DNA of 5,027 nucleotides from Planctomycetaceae bacterium (lineage in GTDB: Bacteria; Planctomycetota; Planctomycetia; Planctomycetales; Planctomycetaceae). A program made the translations under genes and the position numbers. Under the pieces are notes generated by a model. That model made no database searches. It worked only from the letters and a program-made list of their open reading frames with translations, and was not told where the DNA came from. Shown here in pieces: positions 1 through 5,027 of the stretch. Location of the stretch: assembly GCA_015487825.1 (NCBI GenBank), contig WFOZ01000016.1, forward strand, positions 1-5,027, read 5' to 3'. How positions within the stretch are numbered: position 1 is the stretch's first letter; each line of letters begins with the position of its first letter.

Positions 1-10
1 AAATAAGGCA

Positions 11-32
11 GTAGGGTGCGTTGAAACGCACC
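11..32 (+). repeat. REP-like hairpin with 5' GTAG
   Basis: GTAG (11-14) is followed by the perfect 7-base stem GGTGCGT (15-21) / ACGCACC (26-32) with loop TGAA. A GTAG tetranucleotide 5' of a short GC-rich hairpin is the known layout of REP elements mobilised by RAYT (REP-associated tyrosine) transposases. The family assignment is inference from form; no transposase gene is in the window. Confidence 0.6.
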
Positions 33-33
33 A

Positions 34-55
34 GATTGATGAATGGCAATCAATC
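34..55. repeat. Small inverted repeat between the two REP-like hairpins
   Basis: GATTGAT (34-40) is the exact reverse complement of ATCAATC (49-55), with an 8-base loop. It is AT-rich and weak alone, but it sits in the spacer of the REP-like pair, giving three stem-loops in 90 bases. Confidence 0.4.
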
Positions 56-78
56 GTCATTGGAAAAGCATCCCCAAA

Positions 79-100
79 GGTGCGTCTCGACGCACCCTGC
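79..100 (-). repeat. REP-like hairpin, inverted second copy
   Basis: On the minus strand this reads GCAG, then the same 7-base stem GGTGCGT / ACGCACC, with loop CGAG. It mirrors the copy at 11-32, so the two form an inverted pair with their tetranucleotides outermost (GTAG outside left, GCAG outside right). The stem sequence is identical in both; loop and tetranucleotide differ, as in REP doublets. Confidence 0.6.
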
Positions 101-112
101 AAACTTTTTATT

Positions 113-163
113 GAAAACAAAAAGCAAAAGCCCATATCCGGTGATGACACCAGATAAGGGCTT
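113..163 (-). terminator. Intrinsic terminator closing the act operon
   Basis: Read on the minus strand, AAGCCC (163-158) pairs with GGGCTT (133-128). Inside, GATA (153-156) pairs with TATC (135-138) and CACC (148-151) with GGTG (140-143), around a four-base loop at 144-147. This gives 14 pairs with two single mismatches. The stem is followed directly by a T-rich run (TTGCTTTTTGTTTTC, 127-113). It starts 39 bases after the actF stop. The plus-strand side has no T tract, so it works in the operon's direction only. Confidence 0.85.
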
Positions 164-202
164 GAAATATCTTAAAATCAGGAGAGACCTGCAAACAGGC
201 AC

Positions 203-1369
203 TCAACAGTGATAGTGCAGACTTTCCTGAAGGTAGGGATCGTTTGTCGGAACCGGTCCGGCTTTGCTGAATGCTTTAATAAACAACATTCCCGCCAGCC
301 CCGCAACACAAAGTGCAGAAGCTATTTCCGGAAGGCCAAATACGGGAACTTCACCAGTAACCGGAGGAAAGATCATGATGTAAAGATCTATCCAGCGACC
401 AATCAGAGCAACAACTGCAACTTTAAGCATCACAGATTCGCTACGCTTACAGGGACGAGGTAACAGTGTGAAGAACGGGATTACCCAGTTCAATAAAATG
501 GCTATCACTACGATAGGCCCCCACGCTCCATGTGTCCTCAAAATAAAGTAGGAAGTTTCTTCCGGGATGTTGGAGTACCAGATCAGCATGTATTGGGAAA
601 ACCAGATATACATCCAGAAGCAACCAAAGCCGAGCAGTAATTTACCGAGGTCGTGCAAATGATCGTCCCGGAAAATGCCTTCCAGTATTCCAATTCTGCG
701 TAACAGGATGCAGGCAATAATGATGCTGCTCAGAATTCCCATCATCAGACCTGCAAACTGATAGACCCCCCACATCGTACTGAACCACAACGGTTCTAAT
801 GCCATCAGCCAGTCGATACCGGCAAGGGTAATGGTAATTCCGAAAACGAAGATGAACAGGACAGAAGTAAACTGATTAATCGGCTTCTGGGCAGTCTGCC
901 CCAGCGCATCCTGCCGGCGGGATTTTCCGACAAGAAGTTTTGCGAATGCAATCCATAAAAAAACATAAATAACAGCACGAATCATCAGTGATTGAGGTTG
1001 TAACCACATCTGTTTGAACCAGAATGTTCCCGGATCGTGTCCACCATGAGCATGCCAGGCGTACTCAGGCAATCGGATGGCTATAGTCGCAAGCATTGCC
1101 AAGCCGGCAAGAGGCAGTATCCCCGTCATTGCTTCCGGGACTCGTCGAAATGCTGTATTCCAACCTGCTCCACAGACGGTTGTTAATGCGATAAACAAGG
1201 CACCACCAAGCCCGAGGGTAATCAGAAAGTACGAGGCGAGTAACAAATTCGCCCATGCACGAGCTGGTGAGATAACAGCCGTCACCGCCAAAATCACCAC
1301 TCCAACAACGGTAGCTGTAAGTAGTTTGCGGCTGGCACTATCAGGGATTGATATATTGCGGGAATTCAA
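203..1369 (-). CDS. actF: ActF, second NrfD-type membrane subunit of Alternative Complex III
   Basis: ActF is the second large membrane subunit of ACIII, a paralogue of ActC. It does not contact the ActB clusters the way ActC does and has been proposed to take part in proton movement. The product has 388 residues. Ten hydrophobic segments are visible near 16-34, 38-66, 82-100, 128-146, 167-192, 198-223, 241-266, 282-303, 312-334 and 346-367. Family signatures are LGLGGALFIAL (52-62), RRVPEAM (75-81), EPLWFSTMWGVYQFAG (192-207), DLGKLLLGFGCFW (240-252), FSQYMLIWYSNIPEE (257-271), GRWIDLYIMIFP (324-335) and the C-terminal DPYLQESL (377-384). The start is TTG at 1369: GAGGAG (1378-1383) lies eight bases upstream, the codon overlaps the actE stop as TTGA, and the next Met is about residue 81, inside conserved sequence. 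It is the last gene before the terminator. Confidence 0.94.
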   Translation of the reverse strand: MNSRNISIPDSASRKLLTATVVGVVILAVTAVISPARAWANLLLASYFLITLGLGGALFIALTTVCGAGWNTAFRRVPEAMTGILPLAGLAMLATIAIRLPEYAWHAHGGHDPGTFWFKQMWLQPQSLMIRAVIYVFLWIAFAKLLVGKSRRQDALGQTAQKPINQFTSVLFIFVFGITITLAGIDWLMALEPLWFSTMWGVYQFAGLMMGILSSIIIACILLRRIGILEGIFRDDHLHDLGKLLLGFGCFWMYIWFSQYMLIWYSNIPEETSYFILRTHGAWGPIVVIAILLNWVIPFFTLLPRPCKRSESVMLKVAVVALIGRWIDLYIMIFPPVTGEVPVFGLPEIASALCVAGLAGMLFIKAFSKAGPVPTNDPYLQESLHYHC

Positions 1370-2403
1370 GGTTTTTTCTCCTCGGCTTTGGGCGTTTTGC
1401 CTGAAGCTTCAGGTTTAGCTTCTTTGGTCTCTGGTGGGGTCGTCTTGGGAACAGCTTTAGGCTTATCCCCAGGCTTTGTGTTTGGTTTCGATTCGGCTTT
1501 TACTTTTGACTCTACTTTAGGCTTAGCTTTCGACTCTGCTTTGGGAGCCGGTTTGGAATCTGTTTTGGGTGCGGTTTTAGGTGCTGGTTCAGCACTCTCT
1601 TTTGCTTTTGGCTTTGTTTCTGCTTTAGCTTTGGGGTCAACTGCTGTCTTATCGCCTTTTGAATCAGGTTTAGCTTCTGCCTGTGGCTGAGTTTTTGCGG
1701 CTCCTTTTTGCATTGTGCGCACATAATTTATCACATCCCAACGTCGATTGCGTGTTAGTTGTGAAATCATGGGAGCCATACTGCCCTGACCGTATGTCAG
1801 AATATGGAATAGCTGACCATCTTTCATTTCTGTCGACTTACCGGTTGTCAGCGGTGGCGGTGGTGGAAATCCCCGTTTTGTTACTGGACCATCACCGGCT
1901 CCACTCGGTCCGTGACAGGTAATACAGAATGTGTTGTAAATTTCTGTCCCGCGTTCTATCGATAAATCCAACCTCAAACGAGCCGCATCAAGTGCTTTCA
2001 AGCGGGCTGCCTCTGCCAGTTCCTGCTCTGTTAACTTTTTGACTGCAGCCTTTGGGGTCGAACCGGACTGAGCCTGCGGCGCCGGAGTTTCTTCTACTTT
2101 TATTGGAGCATCCAGTGCAAACGGATTTTTCAATTCCAACCCTGCACGCACGGCGTCTTCTTTTGAAGCGGTGTAGTACAAAGGCAGATCTCCACGGGGG
2201 ATTGTACCAGGGACCGGTGCCTGCAATGTTCGACCATTAGCAAAAACAGGATTCGCTGCATACGCATGGTAGGCAGGGGAATGAACCATATTAGGCAAAA
2301 ATTCAATGTTCGGCTGCGTATGATCGACCTTCATCGAGACAGCCATAAATGACGTCAACACCAACAACACAGCCAGAACAATATTAATTCGTGTCAAATT
2401 CAC
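1366..2403 (-). CDS. actE: ActE, monohaem cytochrome c subunit of Alternative Complex III with a Lys/Pro/Ala-rich C-terminal extension
   Basis: ActE carries a single covalently bound haem c on the periplasmic side and belongs to the electron exit path. The product has 345 residues. A hydrophobic N-terminal segment (7-23) has no lipobox cysteine, so it is probably an uncleaved anchor or a signal peptide. Family-type sequence follows (ANPVFANGRTLQAPVPGTIPRG, about 50-71), then an Ala/Leu-rich linker (about 115-150). The haem domain has C160-I-T-C163-H164, then a five-proline run (180-184), a probable axial Met209 in YGQGSMAPM (Met212 is the alternative), and RWDVINYVRTMQ. Residues 235-345 form a low-complexity tail: 29 Lys, 19 Pro and 19 Ala of 111, with no aromatic residues or Cys. 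Such a tail is not part of the core family. The GTG start is supported by GGGGAG at 2412-2417, eight bases upstream, and by the GTGA overlap with actD. The stop overlaps the actF start as TTGA. Confidence 0.94.
   Translation of the reverse strand: MNLTRINIVLAVLLVLTSFMAVSMKVDHTQPNIEFLPNMVHSPAYHAYAANPVFANGRTLQAPVPGTIPRGDLPLYYTASKEDAVRAGLELKNPFALDAPIKVEETPAPQAQSGSTPKAAVKKLTEQELAEAARLKALDAARLRLDLSIERGTEIYNTFCITCHGPSGAGDGPVTKRGFPPPPPLTTGKSTEMKDGQLFHILTYGQGSMAPMISQLTRNRRWDVINYVRTMQKGAAKTQPQAEAKPDSKGDKTAVDPKAKAETKPKAKESAEPAPKTAPKTDSKPAPKAESKAKPKVESKVKAESKPNTKPGDKPKAVPKTTPPETKEAKPEASGKTPKAEEKKP
1369..1701 (-). repeat. Low-complexity Lys/Pro/Ala-coding segment forming the ActE C-terminal tail
   Basis: The last 111 codons of actE encode degenerate short units such as KPK, AESK and EAKP. 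The DNA shows in-frame direct repeats. A 15-base exact copy (TCAGGTTTAGCTTCT on the plus strand) lies at 1409-1423 and 1664-1678, 255 bases apart (85 codons), and an 11-base copy (CTTTAGGCTTA) lies at 1455-1465 and 1515-1525, 60 bases apart (20 codons). This suggests growth by repeat duplication within the frame. By count the segment has 29 Lys against 17 Asp+Glu, giving a net charge of about +12. It stays open up to the coupled actF start, so it is a genuine part of the protein rather than a frameshift product. Confidence 0.85.
1378..1383 (-). promoter_or_regulatory. Ribosome binding site of actF
   Basis: GAGGAG on the minus strand lies eight bases before the TTG at 1369. It falls inside the final codons of the ActE lysine-rich tail (the EEKKP end), so the tail's last codons double as the translation signal for actF. 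Confidence 0.75.
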
Positions 2404-2939
2404 GATTGAAACTCCCCATTCTTTTCGATGTATTCTTCAACATCAACGGCATTATGGCACATCAACATTTTTTCCAGCGATGTGGCATCAAACGCGGCGT
2501 CTGTCTTCTCGATAACCAGGACAAATTGGTCATCAGTGACGCGGGCCGGGATTTTGCGAGCTTTCTTACCGGGAAAAAGTCGACTTACTGCTAGCAATGC
2601 AAACACCGAGCCAAAACCGGCAAGCAAAACAGCTGCCTCAAACGAAACAGGTACATCTGAAGGCAGCGAATTCCACGGTTTACCACCGACATTGATCGGC
2701 CACCAGACAGAGGCTACCAAATGCTCGAAACAGAGCATTCCACTCACACCAATCATCCCGCAGATGAAACAAACCCATGTGAGACGGGATGAACGCAAGC
2801 CCATGGCTCGGTCTAAACCGTGAACGGCATAAGGCGTAAATGCATCGACGATACGCAGGCCCTTCCCGCGAACCACAGTTGTGGCAGCGAGCAGGTCATC
2901 TGCATGTTCGAATGTGGCCAGTAAAACGTGTTTACTCAT
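2400..2939 (-). CDS. actD: ActD, small two-helix membrane subunit of Alternative Complex III (DUF3341 family)
   Basis: ActD is a small membrane subunit that packs with the NrfD-like subunits; it carries no cofactor and its precise role is unsettled. From the ATG at 2939 it has 179 residues, usual for the family. The soluble N-terminal domain carries the conserved stretch DAFTPYAVHGLDRAMGLRSS (32-51). Two membrane helices follow, at about 54-76 and 97-119. The loop between them has WPINVGGKPWNS (80-91), another family hallmark. A soluble C-terminal domain includes TDDQFVLVIE (135-144). A TTG at 2954 would add five residues (MEYKP), but it has no ribosome binding site and the family normally begins close to this MSKH-like N-terminus. 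The ATG itself has only a weak GGA about 10 bases upstream. The stop overlaps the actE GTG start as GTGA, so actE translation is probably coupled to actD. Confidence 0.93.
   Translation of the reverse strand: MSKHVLLATFEHADDLLAATTVVRGKGLRIVDAFTPYAVHGLDRAMGLRSSRLTWVCFICGMIGVSGMLCFEHLVASVWWPINVGGKPWNSLPSDVPVSFEAAVLLAGFGSVFALLAVSRLFPGKKARKIPARVTDDQFVLVIEKTDAAFDATSLEKMLMCHNAVDVEEYIEKNGEFQS
2412..2417 (-). promoter_or_regulatory. Ribosome binding site of actE
   Basis: GGGGAG on the minus strand lies eight bases before the GTG at 2403 and within the 3' end of actD. It supports the non-ATG start of actE. Confidence 0.65.
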
Positions 2940-2978
2940 TGGTTTATATTCCAAATGAAATAATAATTAACTACTTAC

Positions 2979-4418
2979 TCAACACCCCAGTGAAGGATCT
3001 ACATTGACAGAAACCGGATCTGTGTCGACCACTTGTGGCGGCTCGTTACGTGCTTCCAGTAATATTTCGCGTTTCTTAACGTTTGCAGCATCTTTAACTT
3101 CTGCAATCGCAATAGCCGGAGCAACACGACAAAACAGTAGAAAGCAGGTAAAGAACAATCCGAAACTTCCAATGAGCGTAGCAATTTCGATGGTAGATGG
3201 AATGTAGTGTGCCCAACTCGAAGGCAGAAAGTCGCGGTGCAAACTCGTGACGATGATTACGAAACGCTCAAACCACATCCCAATATTGACAAAGATCACG
3301 ATTACAAACACACAGGGGAGTGAATTTCGTATCGCTTTGAACCACAATACCTGCGGAATGAAAACGTTACACGTTACCATTGTCCAATAAGCCCAGCTCA
3401 TCGGCCCCAATGCTCGATTCATAAAGACAAATTGTTCATAAGGGTTACCACTGTATGCTGCAATGAAGAATTCTGTTGCGTATGCCAAGCCGACAATACA
3501 ACCCATCGAAAGCATTAACAGACACATACGATCAACGTGCTTTAACGTAATATAGTCTTCCAGCCGCATTGTCTTGCGGGCAATCAGCATCAGGGTTAAC
3601 ACCATTGCCAACCCGCTGAAAATAGCCCCGGCGACAAAGTAAGGTGGAAAGATTGTCGTATGCCAACCAGGGACAATCGAAGTTGCAAAATCCATACTCA
3701 CAATCGTATGGACAGAGAAGACCAGCGGTGTTGCCAATCCAGCCAGCAGCATGTAAACGGTTTCGTATCGATGCCACGTTCTGGCCGAACCATCCCAGCC
3801 GAACGAGAGAATCGAAAAGATATTTTTACGCAATCCCGGTTTTGCTTTATCACGAATAGTCGCCAAATCGGGAATTAAACCGATGTACCAGAAAACAGCG
3901 GAAATTGCCAGATAAGTGGAAATCGCAAATACATCCCACAATAACGGCGACTTGAAGTTGACCCATAACGAACCACGTTCATTCGGATAGGGAAGCATCC
4001 AAAATGCCAACCAGGGACGTCCCATGTGAATCAGCGGGAATATTCCTGCACACATAACTGCAAACAGTGTCATCGCTTCTGCGGAGCGATTAACCGCTGT
4101 TCGCCATTTTTGTCGAAACAAAAACAGTACCGCAGAAATCAACGTACCGGCGTGTCCAATACCGACCCAGAATACAAAGTTCGTAATATCAAAAGCCCAG
4201 CCAACGGTTTTATTAAGACCCCAGGTCCCGATCCCGGTTGCAATCTGATAAGTAACCGCCAGCACTCCCATTACGAGAGCCGAGAACGAAATCAAGAATG
4301 CAATCCACCAGAAAGGGGATGGTGTGCCAGCCATTGGTGCGGAAATATCATTCGTAATATCTCCGAGTGATTTATCACCTGAAACCAGTGCTGGCCGTAG
4401 GGGAGAAGTCTCAGACAT
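2979..4418 (-). CDS. actC: ActC, NrfD/PsrC-type quinol-binding membrane subunit of Alternative Complex III
   Basis: This integral membrane subunit is expected to bind and oxidise quinol next to the ActB iron-sulfur clusters; known ACIII structures place the quinol site here. From the ATG at 4418 it has 479 residues, a normal length. A GTG at 4436 would add six residues, but AGGAGGG at 4423-4429 sits just before the ATG and lies inside that longer reading, so ATG is chosen. Ten hydrophobic segments are visible near residues 36-60, 82-103, 114-134, 161-182, 221-248, 261-281, 308-331, 346-370, 376-399 and 415-440. Family signatures include [13 protein letters not shown] (about 83-95, with a conserved His), [20 protein letters not shown] (250-269) and [20 protein letters not shown] (391-410). 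The N-terminal 30 and C-terminal 40 residues are hydrophilic. The gene overlaps the end of actB by 8 bases and precedes actD by 39 bases. Confidence 0.95.
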   Translation of the reverse strand: MSETSPLRPALVSGDKSLGDITNDISAPMAGTPSPFWWIAFLISFSALVMGVLAVTYQIATGIGTWGLNKTVGWAFDITNFVFWVGIGHAGTLISAVLFLFRQKWRTAVNRSAEAMTLFAVMCAGIFPLIHMGRPWLAFWMLPYPNERGSLWVNFKSPLLWDVFAISTYLAISAVFWYIGLIPDLATIRDKAKPGLRKNIFSILSFGWDGSARTWHRYETVYMLLAGLATPLVFSVHTIVSMDFATSIVPGWHTTIFPPYFVAGAIFSGLAMVLTLMLIARKTMRLEDYITLKHVDRMCLLMLSMGCIVGLAYATEFFIAAYSGNPYEQFVFMNRALGPMSWAYWTMVTCNVFIPQVLWFKAIRNSLPCVFVIVIFVNIGMWFERFVIIVTSLHRDFLPSSWAHYIPSTIEIATLIGSFGLFFTCFLLFCRVAPAIAIAEVKDAANVKKREILLEARNEPPQVVDTDPVSVNVDPSLGC

Positions 4419-5027
4419 GTTTCCCTCCTGTGTCACTGGTACGTTGTTCGTCCAGATTTACATGGTTATTTGAATTTAGTGGCGCTACTTCAGTATGTTC
4501 GTGTTTGCCATGATCACCGTGTCCGCTATCGTCCTCTTCACGATTTCTGACAATGCGAAGATAGGAAACGCCCTGTCGAAAATTGAATTCCTCCAGAACG
4601 CCATACTTTCGGGGGTTATCCACAGTCGCATGAATTTCGCTTTTCGAATCGTTGGTATCACCGAACGTGATTGCTTTGGCAGGACATGATTGCTGGCAAG
4701 CGGTTTGAATATCGCCATCAGCCAGTTCAACTCCCCGGCGTTTGGCATCTATTTTCCCCTCTTCAATGCGCTGAACACACATCGAACATTTTTCCATCAC
4801 GCCTCGAGATCGTACTGTCACATCCGGATTGAGTGCCAGGTTTACCAGAGAGTCTTCATGCGAATACTCGAACCAGTTGAATCGTCTCACTTTATATGGG
4901 CAGTTGTTCGCACAGTAACGAGTGCCCACGCACCTGTTGTAAACCTGTTCGTTAAGTCCTTCGCTACTGTGAGTTGTCGCCAGAACCGGACAAACCGTCT
5001 CACACGGAGCATTATTGCAGTGCTGGC
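4411..5027 (-). CDS. actB: ActB, iron-sulfur subunit of Alternative Complex III (partial, C-terminal part only)
   Basis: This is the C-terminal 204 codons of the periplasmic iron-sulfur subunit of ACIII; the N-terminal molybdopterin-oxidoreductase-like part lies outside the window. The frame is open to the window edge, so the GTG at 4929 is an internal valine, not a start. Cysteines fall in ferredoxin-type groups (fragment numbering): C3-x4-C8-x3-C12-P, C32-x5-C38-x3-C42-P, C80-x2-C83 and C110-x3-C114-P. The codon cut by the window edge ends in GC, which fits a TGC cysteine completing C-x2-C. Known ActB carries three [4Fe-4S] and one [3Fe-4S] cluster, passing electrons from the quinol site in ActC to c-type haems. 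The motifs [15 protein letters not shown] and RKYGVLEE are typical of the family. The last 35 or so residues are a hydrophilic tail with a His-rich patch (HGDHGKHEH). The TGA overlaps the actC ATG by 8 bases, indicating coupled translation. Family assignment is very secure. Confidence 0.95.
   Translation of the reverse strand, partial: QHCNNAPCETVCPVLATTHSSEGLNEQVYNRCVGTRYCANNCPYKVRRFNWFEYSHEDSLVNLALNPDVTVRSRGVMEKCSMCVQRIEEGKIDAKRRGVELADGDIQTACQQSCPAKAITFGDTNDSKSEIHATVDNPRKYGVLEEFNFRQGVSYLRIVRNREEDDSGHGDHGKHEHTEVAPLNSNNHVNLDEQRTSDTGGKHV
4423..4429 (-). promoter_or_regulatory. Ribosome binding site of actC
   Basis: AGGAGGG on the minus strand ends four bases before the ATG at 4418. It lies within the last codons of actB. 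It decides between the ATG and the GTG at 4436, since the longer form would have this site inside its own coding sequence. Confidence 0.85.

Noticed and set aside
188..199. Small inverted repeat CCTG/CAGG just after actF
   Set aside because: A four-base stem is expected by chance and is not followed by a T tract; the real terminator is at 113-163.
21..212. Plus-strand open frame of 63 codons downstream of actF
   Set aside because: It runs through both REP-like hairpins and the terminator, has no ribosome binding site and resembles no protein family.
1388..1690. Plus-strand open frame of 100 codons with Gly/Ala/Leu/Phe/Ser repeats
   Set aside because: It is the antisense of the lysine-rich ActE tail; the repeat look comes from the low-complexity coding strand.
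1369..1701. Repeats in this stretch as a CRISPR or tandem satellite array
   Set aside because: The repeats are short, irregular and in frame with a coding sequence; there are no regular spacers.
1512..1724. Minus-strand Lys/Gln-rich open frame
   Set aside because: It is a shifted frame inside actE; the actE frame is continuous from the haem domain to the coupled actF start, so no frameshift is needed.
2757..2771. CxxC in ActD (CFIC) as a metal or haem site
   Set aside because: It lies in the first membrane helix, lacks a following His, and ActD has no known cofactor.
4411..4929. ActB starting at the GTG at 4929
   Set aside because: The frame continues to the window edge with family-typical cysteine motifs upstream, and the GTG is the valine in RCVGTRYC.
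1..5027. A wholly new respiratory or defence system
   Set aside because: All coding content is accounted for by actB-actF in canonical order; novelty is limited to extensions and the intergenic repeats.

Overview
The window holds the 3' part of one operon, read entirely on the minus strand. It encodes Alternative Complex III (ACIII), the quinol:cytochrome c/electron-acceptor oxidoreductase that replaces the bc1 complex in several bacterial phyla. From right to left, in the direction of transcription, the order is actB (only its C-terminal 204 codons; the 5' part lies beyond position 5027), actC, actD, actE and actF. This is the canonical act gene order. actA would be expected further upstream, outside the window.

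The genes are tightly packed. actB/actC overlap by 8 bases, actD/actE by 4 (GTGA) and actE/actF by 4 (TTGA). Only actC/actD are separated, by a short AT-rich gap. Purine-rich ribosome binding sites favour an internal ATG for actC and support a GTG start for actE and a TTG start for actF. After actF comes an intrinsic terminator at about 113-163, then a pair of inverted REP-like hairpins at 11-100. No oxidase (cox) gene follows actF within the window.

Together the subunits make a membrane-bound respiratory enzyme. ActC and ActF are two ten-helix NrfD-type membrane proteins, and ActC is expected to oxidise the quinol. Iron-sulfur centres of ActB pass the electrons to c-type haems, here the monohaem subunit ActE. 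ActD is a small two-helix membrane subunit.

The organism cannot be fixed from this sequence. ACIII occurs in Planctomycetota, Bacteroidota, Acidobacteriota, Myxococcota and others. Clear Shine-Dalgarno sites and a non-lipoprotein ActE argue against Bacteroidota. The Lys/Pro/Ala-rich low-complexity tail and intermediate base composition would suit a planctomycete (inference, moderate confidence).

I do not see a wholly new system: the operon is a known one. The most unusual points are a long, strongly cationic, low-complexity C-terminal extension on ActE after its haem domain, and the REP-like pair with GTAG/GCAG flanks beside the terminator.
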